Position numbers and translations under genes: made by a program. Of a stretch of DNA of 64,000 bases, positions 12,301 to 22,759 are shown piece after piece. Position 1 is the first letter of the stretch. Every line of letters starts with the position of its first letter. Origin of the DNA: Tetraselmis striata (Eukaryota; Chlorophyta; Chlorodendrophyceae; Chlorodendrales; Chlorodendraceae); contig VCJN01001167.1 of NCBI GenBank assembly GCA_006384855.1, positions 1-64,000 of the forward strand. The letters run 5' to 3'. The notes under the pieces are model-generated. The model was not told the DNA's origin and did not search any database. It worked only from the letters and a program-made list of their open reading frames with translations.

Positions 12301-15300
12301 TTTCAAGAGAAGGCCAATTATCAACACACTACCTACTCTATTTCTTTCATAATTGCCCGATGTGCATCCTAATCGACGGGTGAACCGGAAGCTTATGTCG
12401 CTGGCGGTGTATATCTGCTTCTAGCTCGGAGCTGTCACCCGTCGCGCGATACGAGTCGTTACGGTCGCAGTATCGACTCATCTCCCGCATAGGCAATGTG
12501 CGGCCGGGTCCATGTCCGTGCATGCCCTGATACAGTACTCCCAAATGCATGCGGAACAGTCTCCGTATAGCAACATACATACAGACACTGAGTCTGTAAG
12601 ACACCGACCAGCTGATTCCTGATTTGTACTGCACTGCTACACATCCTGGTGCGGCAGCCGGTACGGAGGCTACCGCGTTTCAGGGAGTCTGTACGTGCCC
12701 CCCTGAGTGTACTACAAAGTCGGGTGAGGACATCAGCCGCACAGGGAGTAGTTCACATGAGGGGCAATATGATTCTGCCTCCCATGCTCAAGGGTGCCGC
12801 AAGGCAGCATGGGGGAGGAGCCCGCCTTGCCGCAAAAGGGGAAGGCGGGGGAGTGCAGTGAGGCGATGGAGGATGGGCAGCGAGGGAGCCGCGAGGCAGG
12901 GGGTGGATTATGAACGTGCTGGGGGCCGAGGGCGGGGGGGGGGAGGGGAGGAGGTGGGGGGGGGGGGGGGGGGGAGGACCCACCCGAAAGGGCGAACCCT
13001 GGCCATCCGGGATGTCAGGGTAGCCGAGGTCCTTCAAGCTTGGGACCTTGTCGAGGGTACTGGGGTGCTTGGGCGCGTGCGAGTCGGGACCGGCATGTTG
13101 CTGGGCGGGTCGCTGCACGGCATCGGGGGCGACTTCATCTGCCGCCGGTGGTAGCGACAGGCGGAGTAGGGCACAAGGGAGGGGGGGAGGGGGGGGGGGG
13201 GGGGCACTCAGCGGAGAGTCCGGAAGGGGAGGTGAGAGGGGGGGGAAGAAGCGGAAGCAGAGGCGCCACCTTGCCAATCAGCTTCTGGAAGCTCGTCATT
13301 GTCAGAGGCGCGCTGCCGCCATTCTTGGTGACCAGCGCTTCGGGATCCTGTCGGGGTTTTGGGCGCAGTCAGCGGCTGGTCGTGCATTGATGGCCAAACT
13401 AGTGCCGCGCAGAGGTTGAAATGCCAATCAAGGGGAAGGCCGGGGGGGAGGGGGGGGGGTACATAGAGGGTGTGGCTGGTGGGGCTGCAGATCTTGACAC
13501 CGAGCTCATTTGCCATCTCCTCTACCTTGGCGTCCCTGTTTGGGGAGGGGGGGGGGGGGGGGGGGAGTGGCGTAAGAACATTGGAGTTGCTGCTGGCAAG
13601 TGTTTCACTGTTGGGTTGGCATGGTCCGCAGATGAGGCGGTGCTTGGCGCGGCGTGGCTTGCCTGGCTTTGGCGTACGGCTCGGTGTCTGCCTCAAAGCA
13701 GAGCTTGGAGATGCCCCAGTCCTGCGGGGCGAGGGGCAGGCGGGATGGGGGCCGCAATAAGCAGCGTGTGGAGACAGCCTGCCGGCTCCGTTCACTTTGT
13801 GTGCGCCCCTAGCCACCCGGCCCGCCGGCGCAGCTGGTCATGGTTGCTCTGGATTGGGGTCATGCAGCGATGGCGGACCCTACCCGCATGCCAGAAAAGC
13901 AGGGAGACGGAGCGAGTCAAACGGCCACAGCAACGTGGAGAAAATTAGAAAGCGCACCTCGATGATCTTTGGAAGCACCTCATTCTGGAGCCGGGGAGTG
14001 GCAGGGGCGGGAGGGGGGGGGGGAGGGGGGGGAATCAGCCGTAGGAGACACTTACGCCAGGGTTAATCAAGGCACTGGCTGCTGCGCAGGATGACGAGCT
14101 CTCGGAAATGGAGCCGTGGGATGAGTCGCGCAACGTTTCTCAACATCGAGACACTATAGCAGGATGATGAGCGCGCCACAACAGCGGCTTGGAATGGGTC
14201 GCGCAATGTTTCTCAACTATAGCGTAGCTCCAACAGGGAACACCAGAGGCGCCCAAAGACTTACCGACCGGCTAGAAAGTGGCGGCGGGGAGTGCCTCCG
14301 TCAGTCAAGTCTGCACATGTCGCACGGCGCGCATGCCTGGGAGACGAGTAACAATATACAGTACGGTACACTGCATGCAGACCCCCCCCCCCCACCATCA
14401 CCACCACCACCAATGGAGCCCTCTGGGCAATCCGCCCTGGCATCGATATTGGTCCCCCTGGGCAGTCCCCAGTGGTGTGTGCGTGTGTTCAGCTGTTCAA
14501 ACCCCCATGGAAAAGGAATGCGGCGGCCGCTTCCTATTGAGCACTCATCATGGTGGAGCTGGTGTGCGTAGGGGGAACATCGGTGATGGGAGCGGAGAAT
14601 GAAAGGGGATCGGAGGGAGGAGGAGCTTGGGGGCAAATACGGCTTACCGGCTTGCCCTGCAGAAGTATGAGCTTCGAGCCGCGCGCATCCAGCGAGTTGG
14701 ACAGATCCTGGAGACTCTCCAGCAGGAAGCGGATCCGCGTGGCGCCGACCCTGAACGCACCACCGCCAAGGTGTGGGGGCAAGGAATGAGGCGAGCCTGT
14801 GGCGTGGGCGCTGCTGGCGCCTAAATATGCTTTCAACGTTCAGCAGCCAAGGAGGTTTTTAGAGAGTACTGCAAAACCTCGTCCACTATCTTGAAATGCT
14901 CCAAAACCATAACGAGGCTGTCATGGTGCTCCGAAACCGTTATCCAGTCCGCCTGCTCGCGCACCACTTAAATAGAAGTCTGCTGCGTTCCATCACGAGT
15001 GACGTTGCTTCGCGCGTGAGGGAAGTAGTCCCTTTGTTATATATCCTCCGGTGTAAAACAGCCCTACACTAAGGACCAATACCCGGGCACAGCAATGCCG
15101 CCGACCGTGCGCGACTGCGCGCCCTCGACGTCGTGGGACGATGAGCGCTTTTTGTCTTCGAACCTGAAAGCTCGGCGATGGCGCAAGGGCACCCACGATA
15201 GCGCGGTGCTGACGACGGGGATAGGTATGCTTGTAGACTGCTTGTATCAGCAGCAGGAGAGCAGTGAGGGAAGCGAACCGGGAGTGGCAGGGGGACAGGC

Positions 15301-15682
15301 GGCGGGGCGGCGGGGCGGCGCACCGGTCGGGCGTGAGGAACCAGGGGTCCAGGATGAATATGGGGTAGCTGTGCTCCGCGCCGTCGATGGCCTCAAGCAA
15401 AGCGGGGTTGTCGTGCAGGCGGAGCCCCTTTTGGTCCGGCGGGCCGGGACAGGAATCGAGTAGGGGGCACCACATGATCAGCCGCGTGTTGACGATGCGC
15501 TACGTTACGTGGTGAGTCGCGAGGCCCGCGTATTCATATAATCCTACCCGTAGCACTGGTTGGAAGCTTTTTCTTTCTTTTTCGATAGAGAATGATTTCA
15601 TTCCCAATGCGCGAGCGCGAATGCCGTGGCGCAGCGACGCTCTTACCTTACGAAACCACAAAATTGAGTTGGACTTCGCCAT
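7031..15682 (-). CDS. (6-4) photolyase / animal-type cryptochrome
   Basis: FAD flavoprotein of the cryptochrome/photolyase family; (6-4) members repair UV (6-4) photoproducts with light. Thirteen exons: 15682-15647, 15427-15324, 14750-14648, 13984-13958, 13721-13663, 13535-13463, 13347-13270, 13112-12984, 11272-10919, 10083-9899, 8544-8403, 7380-7333 and 7210-7031. They total 505 residues and every phase fits. Seen: [17 protein letters not shown] (9-25), [26 protein letters not shown] (328-335), HHLARH (347-352, the two His four apart used by (6-4) enzymes), and [10 protein letters not shown] with the [10 protein letters not shown] segment. The C-terminus is short and ends PPAKKARK, a likely nuclear signal. 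The long tail of signalling cryptochromes is absent, which favours a repair enzyme. The intron between exons 5 and 6 starts with GC. The exon 8 acceptor was chosen for phase. The frame stays open upstream to 15907. Confidence 0.93.
8082..8312. repeat. Microsatellite block: (GT)n, G-run, (GA)n, G-run
   Basis: Inside the photolyase intron between exons 11 and 12. (GT)20 at 8082-8122, G23 at 8190-8212, (GA)n at 8250-8273 and a 27-base G tract at 8286-8312. Confidence 0.9.
9349..9408. repeat. (AC)n followed by (GATA)n microsatellite
   Basis: Photolyase intron between exons 10 and 11. About 17 AC units run straight into six GATA units, preceded by TATG/TATA-rich sequence. Confidence 0.9.
11490..11560 (+). 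repeat. Dispersed repeat, fragment 1 (inside a photolyase intron)
   Basis: Matches 16755-16915 and 34676-34825: the AGTCTTGCGGAACGCTTCGG core, then CGTAACGTGGCGTCGCCTA. No coding content. Confidence 0.6.
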
Positions 15683-16365
15683 GGCGACGGTTGTTGCCCT
15701 GCGCAACACTGCGGTCCTTCTTCCAGCGGAGCGGCTGTACTGCCCGCTCCCCGGAGGCGCGCGGCTGCTGGTGGCTGCAGCGGTGGGGGAGTTAATTCGG
15801 AACGGAGCGGCGGCACGGCGAGTAATCGTCCGCAGTAGCAGCAGAGAGGCGTCGGCGGCCAGCGGGCGCCAGCGGGCACTGCGCAAGGCAAAGGAGGGGC
15901 GTAGCATGCAAATCGCCGGCGGGTTACAAACGCGCTTGTGCTGGAGTCCTGGCTATGTGCAGTTGTTGTTGCAACACCCACGGTGCGACGGGATAAACGT
16001 GGAAGTCGACCGCGCGGTTGATGCTGGTGCGCGTCCGCCGCGCCCGGCAGCAACCGATAAGGAGCAAAGCAGCAGCAATAGTTTGTATGATTGCCACTAA
16101 GGAGGCACGTAATAATGCCGCAATGAGCATATTTTGCAGCAGCAGCCGGGCCCGGGGGGGCTTGCCACGATATCCGCGCTCAACTCATCCTGCGCACGCG
16201 GCGCGCGACCACTCGCGCCTTCAGCAAGATGATGAGCGCGCGCCGCGCACGAAAACTTCCCGATCAATGTAATAATCGATCATGTGCGCAGCAGGCCGCA
16301 GGAGAGACGACGATATGATGCATTTTCGTGGTCAGTGCATCGCGCCAGTGCAGCAGGGTATTTTC
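15683..16365. promoter_or_regulatory. Upstream region of the photolyase gene
   Basis: The photolyase frame is open to a CTG/ATG-like start at 15907 and would encode an Arg/Ala/Ser-rich extension (see findings). Beyond that, no gene is visible up to the MITE at 16366. Confidence 0.4.
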
Positions 16366-16633
16366 CAGGGTTGGGCTGCAGTATCTACTACACTGCAGAC
16401 TGCAGAAACTGCAACCTGCAGTTAAGCTACTGCACTGCAGCCTGCATTACTTCCCGAAAAGGGGCTGTAGTGCAGTTACCCAAAGTGCCCCACATATATG
16501 CCCTTCTCTGTCCCGCCCTTCCCTACAATCAACAGTTTCAGTGCTACTGCAGTCTGCACTGCAGCCTGCAGTACTAGTGCAGCGTGTGCACTGCAGCCTG
16601 CACTACTGGAAAGTGGACTGCAGCCCAACCCTG
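16366..16633. mobile_element. hAT-type MITE, 268 bp
   Basis: Terminal inverted repeats CAGGGTTGGGCTGCAGT at the left and its exact complement at the right. The element is flanked on both sides by the perfect 8-bp duplication GTATTTTC (16358-16365 and 16634-16641). An 8-bp duplication and CAGGG ends are typical of hAT elements. The interior is full of CTGCAG and TGCACTGCAGCCTGCA palindromes and codes for nothing, so it depends on a transposase made elsewhere. Confidence 0.88.
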
Positions 16634-16754
16634 GTATTTTCATGGCAGTGTAGGCGGTGATCCAACTATACCGTGTCATGAGTAAAAACCAACATCAGTG
16701 CTAGTGTCAACTATACAGTGTCACCAGGGGCTAGTGCTGGTGTCAATGGCCCCT

Positions 16755-16915
16755 AGCTAGTCTTGCAGGATGCTTAACGTTTGCTCGACCGTAACAGACT
16801 AACAGAGCGTCGCCTACCCAGGACTTTCCTTAACTGGATCGCTGCTTGTTAATAACGGCCGTCGTAGATACGATGCAAGGGTTTCACTGCTACGGTTCTG
16901 TGCCAGGGGCGAAAA
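16755..16915 (+). repeat. Dispersed repeat, copy 2
   Basis: Shares CTAGTCTTGC(A/G)GGATGCTT, GCGTCGCCTACCCAGG, AACTGGATCGC and GCAAGGGT...CACTG blocks with 34676-34825, in the same order and spacing. Diverged copy of a non-coding element. Confidence 0.65.
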
Positions 16916-16920
16916 AAGGG

Positions 16921-17031
16921 ACGCACTTGCTATGACTTTACTATATATATATAGTAATCGTGATATAGTAAAGTCATAGCAAGTATATATTATATATATA
17001 TATATATATAGTAAAGTCATAGCAAGTGCGT
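16921..17031. repeat. AT-rich fold-back (24-bp perfect arms)
   Basis: 16921-16944 is the exact reverse complement of 17008-17031. A third copy of the right arm lies at 16964-16984, separated by TA repeats. Strong hairpin/cruciform potential, directly beside the large inverted-repeat element. Confidence 0.8.
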
Positions 17032-17053
17032 ATGTCATGGAATCCCGAAAATT

Positions 17054-18050
17054 GAAATTTGTTACAACCGACTAAAGTTTTCGTCGTGACAAACTGTCAC
17101 GACCCAGCAGTAGGGAAGCATCGGGGAAGCTTACCCAGCCTCAGGGAAGGGCCCGGGCCTGACCAACCCGCATAGATTCCGCTAATTAGTCGCTACAACG
17201 CGTAGGGCGGGGCATCGTAGGCAACGGGCGGGGCAACGTGGCTATGTTGTAGTACATTTGTACTAATCATCAATTTATCATCAATGGACGCGTACACGCT
17301 TGTAGTTTTTCATACGGGGGTGATGACACGCGTACATGGCGCCAGCCTATATATACACGCCACCTGCGCACAGGATGTGCACGACGCACGTCCGTATAAT
17401 CACGCGACCCCGTGACCGCCCGCCGTAAATGCGTGTTCCCACCGTTTCTATGCCCCCGGATCTCAGAGCCTGCTCCAACGATGCGCTCCACCGGCGGCGG
17501 CCAACCGGCTAGGCCGCCTTATCGTCTTGCTACCTAGATCGGCCCCCGCCTTGAGTTGCTGCCAACGGTGTCATCGTAGGCCCCGAGGGTCGGAGGTGAA
17601 GGCGGGGAAAACACCACATGCACCGTTGGTCATATGACGATGCTCTCCGATCTTGTGCGGCTCATCAGTGCCGGATCGCCCGACGCGCGGCAGCCACCTG
17701 CCCACGCTCCTTGCCGAGGTCACCGCCCAAGCAGGGCGGCTTATTCCCGGGCCCCGTGCACATTTGAATTCATTACAGCCGCCACCGTGCAAGGTTTTGT
17801 CGAGGTTTGTAACGGCCCATGTACCCGGGCGGGTCGCACCGAAGTACGAAAACACGATTTTGTTTCGAACAACCCTCTCGAGTAGGCTGCCCCGTCCGAG
17901 TCGTACATACCCCCCTCCCCACCCCCAGGTGGATCTCGGAGAGGCCGACGCAAGGCGGAGGTCGTACATGAATTATTGTAGCAACCCCCCGTACAGGGCT
18001 GCTACCCGGCGGCGCCATTAGGCGCTACCGGGACTGCGAATATTATTTGA
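17054..18050 (+). repeat. Left terminal inverted repeat
   Basis: 997 bases. Conserved blocks shared with the other arm include GCCGAGGTCACCGCCC, GGATCTCGGAGAGGCCGACG and CGGCGGCGCCA. Confidence 0.82.
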
Positions 18051-18057
18051 GATTGAA

Positions 18058-18400
18058 GCCCCCCGTGGGGCTCCTGTTTCGTCGTACGATCCGAGGATCA
18101 GCGGCAACCGGCCACCCCACTCAACCCCCCTGCCGCACCCAGCCGGGCACGCGGGTCTTAGGGCCGGCCTCCCCATCCTCAACATATGATTATTATGTTC
18201 TATAAGGCGCGGCCAACCATGAGCAGATGTTCATAGGTGCGGCAGGCCAGACGGCGCCACCCCCATATTTTCATGTGGTGGGCGCTGGTAACACCTAATA
18301 CCCGTGTCCGGCTGTGTGCGGCAAAGTGCTGACGAGCGGGGTGGCCGGTTGTGGCGGGTCCTCAGATCATGCGACGACCGGGGAGCCCCACGGGGGAGGG
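18058..18400. repeat. Inner inverted repeat, possible nested MITE
   Basis: About 18058-18165 is an inverted copy of 18296-18400: CCCGTGGGGCTCC, CAACCGGCCACCCC and CCGCACNCAGCCGG blocks. About 130 bases lie between the arms. It is followed by a G run, then three GAAATT units and AGTTACAAC, which echo the outer ends of the large element. Confidence 0.6.
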
Positions 18401-19000
18401 GGGGGGGGGGGGTTCAAATTGAAATTGAAATTGAAATTAGTTACAACGTCTAGTTTGCTGCATCCGCTCGCTCATACTGAGTTGCTCTCAGGACCTGCTA
18501 TCTCTAACGACCACAGTGGGGAGCACAAAGTGTTATCACAGTTCAAGCTACAGGCCATCCTCCAATAATGTTTCTTAGCCCCTCCTCCTTCCAGTGGGCT
18601 ATAGCTAAGACAGCAGCGCCCCCCTGCTGTCCCTACCTAAGTCAGGCCTATCCCATCTAGAGCTCAGCAAGCAAGCTTAGGCAGCCGAAGCGTCCCGCAT
18701 GCAGCTACTAAGGTTAGATGGGGGAAGGGGCTGACCGGAAAAGCTATGTGGTGCTCAGTATTTATCCACCGCTGAGCCGGCTAGTATGATTGGTGGGGGC
18801 TGCGATTCCCTCCAACATGGAATTGGGTGGGTGTTGCTTGTGGTGGTGGTGGGAATCAGACTGTGTGCTCGGGGTGTGTGGTGAGTTCCGGGTGTGTGTT
18901 GGTGTGTGAGCTGCACCGGGCACAGGGTTAGTGGTGGGCGGTGTTCTTGAGTCAGCTGGCTTGGTTGTTGCCGCATGGCTCGCTCAGCGGCTTACTGGTG

Positions 19001-21324
19001 TTAGCTGTTGGACGGTTGGTCTGCATCATCGTATGTTTCCCACTCGCTGTCTGAGCCGCGTGTGCCAGAGAGGCGTGGCTTGCTCCTGCTGCGGTTGCGG
19101 GTGGCGCCGTCTGAGCGGCTGCGGCCCCTAGGCTGCTTCTTCTTAAGTTTAACTGATGTGGCTGTCTTGCCCTTGCCTGCTGGGGTGGGCTGGCTGGGGT
19201 GGCGCTCCTGCTGGATGGAGAGGCGCTGTGGGTTGAGCAGCTGGTGTGTCTCCGCTGCGTGGCTGGCCAGTTCTGCTGCTATTTCGGGTTGGCTGGCCGG
19301 GGAGGACTGTGCGAGCAGCTCCTTGGTCCCGGTGGTGAGGTGTTGAAGTTCAGCCAGTCTTTCTGTGGTGCCGCTGGGTGTGCCCTCTCTAAACGTGCGG
19401 GGTGTTGTTGAGCGCTGGCGGGAATCAAGGGATATGACAGCCGCGACTGGTGTCTCCGTTGCCTCACCCTGGGTGGTGTCCACCTCCATGGCGCTGTCCA
19501 TCTCCTCGTAGTTGAGGTCAAGCTCCTCCTACTCGTCCGCATGTGCTCCAGTCGTGGCAGTGGCCGCTGGGGCAGTGGTTGTAGGCGCAGGGGCTGGGGG
19601 GGGCTGCTCCGGGGGCTCGCTACGTTGCAGCTCCTCACTGATCGATGGCTGCCACTGCGTCCGCAACCGCTCCGCGCCTCGGTGGGGCGTGCTCGAACCC
19701 GGGGGGGGGGGGGGGGGGGGGAGCGTCGCGGACCGGGGGTGCGGTCTGGGCTGCTGGGGTCGCTAGAAGAGGTAGTGCGATTGGGCCTGCCGGTGGCGGG
19801 GCTGGTGATGTGTCGGCAGGGCGCCTCTCGGCTAGTGCCGGAGCTGGCGCGGCCGCTGTCGACACTGTCTTACGCCACTGCTCAGTTCTGTCGGTGCTGC
19901 GGGTGCCACCAATGATGCTGTGGTGGTGGGCGGTCAGCTGCAGGGTGAGGGTGTAGATTGGGCGTCCGGTGGCTCGTAGGGCGAGGGACGATGAGGCGGT
20001 CTTCTGGGCATTCTTACGCATGCCTATCGCAGCGCGTCGGATCTGGTTGTGGCTAGTGTTGCCACCCAGTTCTCCCGCCTCGCGGATCGTCTGGCTGAAG
20101 GGGTGGATGAGCAGCTCCGAGGGGTCGAACTCGGACTCCGTGAGGTAGATGACGATGGTGCGGAGGCGTATCGCCCGCAGTAGTGCGACAGGTGAGGTGA
20201 GGGCCACTGCCAGGCGCAGGGTGTCCGCGATCTCCTCGTCTTCTTTGCCGAGGGAGATGGCGCAGAGGTTGTCGTCCCCCACGCGCAGCAGTGTCGGCTC
20301 GGTGTGGTAGTGGTCCATCTCGACGCCAACAGCTGTCATGGTGTCTGTCAGCCATTGTGCGTGGTGCAGCTCCGGGGGTGTGTTGGTGCGCTGGCTGATG
20401 GTGGCTGCGATGGCCTCCGCTAGCTGCTCTACCGTCGGCAGCTCCAGGTTGGCCAGGCGGCCGGTGCAGATCGCCTTGGCCGTCAACGCGCATCGGAAGA
20501 ACTCCTTGGACAGCGCCGGGGGCAGTACTCCTGGGAGCGGGGTGGTGGGCTGGTCCTCGCGGTCCTCGCTGTGTTCGACTGTGACTTGGATCACTGCTCA
20601 GTCCCTGCGACTGGTCGCCAAACGGCAGCGCCAGTACCGCGTCGCGGCACACATCATGTAGTAGACGCGCCGCTTCGGAATCGAGGAGTTGGAGGCGAAC
20701 CGAGTCTGCCGAGCGGCGGGCTTTCCATATCTCTCGGACTTCCAGGAGGGCCAGTAGTGTGCGGGTCGGGGGGCAGATGACGGCGTCGTCTGTGTCCGTG
20801 TCGGCCTCGTTCTCGGCCCAGGCTCTCACTCCGGCGAGTGCCAGGACGTCCGCCGGTGTCGCCGTCGGTTGGTCTGCCGCCGATTCGCATGGCTGGGGTT
20901 GGTCGTATGCTGGGAGAAGGCCCTCCGCCTGGCGCAGCCACATGTCGGCCTCCGTGAGGCCTCTGAACGAAGGGGAGCGAAGCCACACCTAGTGTACCGG
21001 GCGTTCGATGTCGTCGAGGTGTGGTGCTCCGAGCAGGCGGGTGGAGCAGCGGCGGCCCTGGCGGTCGAGGATCGCTATGCCTTCTCCTGTCCATTGGGTC
21101 TGTAGAACGCTCTCGGCTGTGTCTCTGCGGGCAAGTCGCATGATGACTGACCCTGTGGTGGTGGGGAGCCTAGTGCCAATCGGTCCAGCGGTGTCGGCGG
21201 CGGCTGGCTTGGGGGAGCGGCGGGTCACCACCCTGACGTCTGCTGGTAGGATTTGAACGCCGATTTTGGGGCTGAGGGTGCGGATCAGGTTCGTCACAGT
21301 CCGGCTGCGCGACTCCTCGTCCAT
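19001..21324 (-). pseudogene. Decayed gag-like reading frame of the large inverted-repeat element
   Basis: Reading 21324 to 19001 on the minus strand gives one long protein broken in four places: an in-frame TAG at about 20989, a frameshift near 20600, a frameshift in the G run near 19710, and a TAG near 19530. Parts: N-terminal VTNLIRTLSPKIGVQILPADV; a helical middle with LPPALSKEFFRCALTAKAI and IREAGELGGNTSHNQIRRA; a Pro-rich linker; and an Arg/Ser-rich basic tail (RGRSRSDGATRNRSRSK). A helical body with a basic tail is reminiscent of retroelement gag/ORF1 proteins, but no zinc knuckle or catalytic domain is present. Family not recognised. Confidence 0.6.
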
Positions 21325-21832
21325 GGCTTGGTGCTAAGCCACCAGATCGCCGAGCAGTAGGGCCACATGGGGGGCATCGTCCGTGCCGGCGGGGAGGCCG
21401 GTCAGAAGTAGGTGAGGTGGGCGTTGCAGCACGCGTATGTGGCGGCGGGTTGCTGGTGGGAGTTGGGTGCCCGCGAATTTTTTGCAGTGGTGACCGTTCG
21501 GATCGCTGGCCGTTGCACCCTGCCGCCTCGGAGTGCGGCCAGGAAGGTGCCGACCCCGGCGTCCTGTTGCTTCTCAGGGTGTTTGTTTCCATGCTGGCTG
21601 TTGTGGTGTCCTCCTGGAAGGCATGATCTTCGCGTCGCTGTGGACGCATGCCGTCAGTTGGCCTGGTGGTGGGTCGTCCGGTCGTCGGTCGATCCGCCGT
21701 TTCACTGCAGGATCACGCTACCAGTACCAGTAGCCGCGCCTGCTCGCCCGGATTTAGTACATATGCAGTACTTCGCCCGGTGTTAAGGGCCGGCTGGAAA
21801 GTGAGAAGTTGGGGGGGGGGGGGGGGGGGGGG

Positions 21833-22743
21833 TTCAAATAATACTCGCATCCCGGTAGCGCATGTTGGCGCCGCCGGGCAGCGGCGCTGTGCGGGGGATT
21901 GCGCAAAATAATCAATATACGACCTCGGCCTTGCGTCGGCCTCTCCGAGATCCGCCTACGGGTGGGGAGGGGGTGTTTACGACTCGGTCAGGGGCAGCCT
22001 ACTCGCCAGGGCTTTTTGAAATAAAATCGTGTTTTCGCACTTCGGTACGACATGCCCGGTACGGGGGGCGTTCCAATACTCGGCACAGCATTCCACGGTG
22101 GCGATTGTAATGAATCCAACAGTGCACGGGGCCTAGGGAGCCGCCTTCGGGCGGTGACCTCGGCCAAGAGCGAGGGCAGGTTGCTGCCCGCGTCGCGCGA
22201 TCCGGCACTAGTGTGCTGCACAAGATCAACGCGCATACCGCCCAGCGGCGCAAGAAGGTGTTTTCCTCGCCCTCACCTTTGAATTCCGAGGACGTCCGGG
22301 GACACCGCTGGCAGCAGCTCAAGATGACGGGGGGCTATTTTACGTACCGCGACGGCCGAGCGGCCTCGCTGCTACTCCGTGGCCGGTGGAGAGCAGCGTT
22401 GGACTGTTGGAGCAAGCTGCTACTTCGGAGATAGAGTAACGGCGGGAACATGCGCATATACGGGTGGTCACTTGATCACGGGATTCTGCGGCTGGGCCAA
22501 CGAGTATAGGCTGGCGCCCTTGTACGAGCGTAAACCCCCGTATGACTCACGTGCAGTGTATTGTACCATCGATGCAAAACAAGTGATTGTACTGCAACAT
22601 AGCCACGTGGCTTACAAAGGCCCCGCCGTACGGGCTTTATATAAAGCGGACCATATGCGGGTTGGTCGGGGGGGGGCCTTGCCCTGACTTTGGGTAAAGA
22701 CAGCTTGCAAAGACGAAAACTTTATTTAGTTGTAACAAATTTC
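21833..22743 (-). repeat. Right terminal inverted repeat
   Basis: 911 bases, inverted partner of 17054-18050. It begins just right of a G run (about 21811-21832). Confidence 0.82.
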
Positions 22744-22759
22744 GAGAATTCAAAACCAA

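Larger units (their letters stand above)
17054..22743. mobile_element. 5.7-kb element with ~1-kb terminal inverted repeats
   Basis: Left arm 17054-18050 and right arm 21833-22743 are inverted copies along their whole length, roughly three quarters identical, with small gaps. Both ends start GAAATTTGTTACAAC. Flanks are GAAAATT (17047-17053) and GAGAATT (22744-22750), a possible 7-bp target duplication with one mismatch. The core carries one decayed minus-strand reading frame. No DDE transposase, reverse transcriptase or recombinase motif is visible, so the class (MULE-like, DIRS-like or other) is open. It abuts and apparently truncates the repeat element starting at 22760. Confidence 0.8.

Noticed and set aside
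17054..22743. LTR retrotransposon
   Set aside because: The terminal repeats are inverted, not direct, and no RT or integrase is present.
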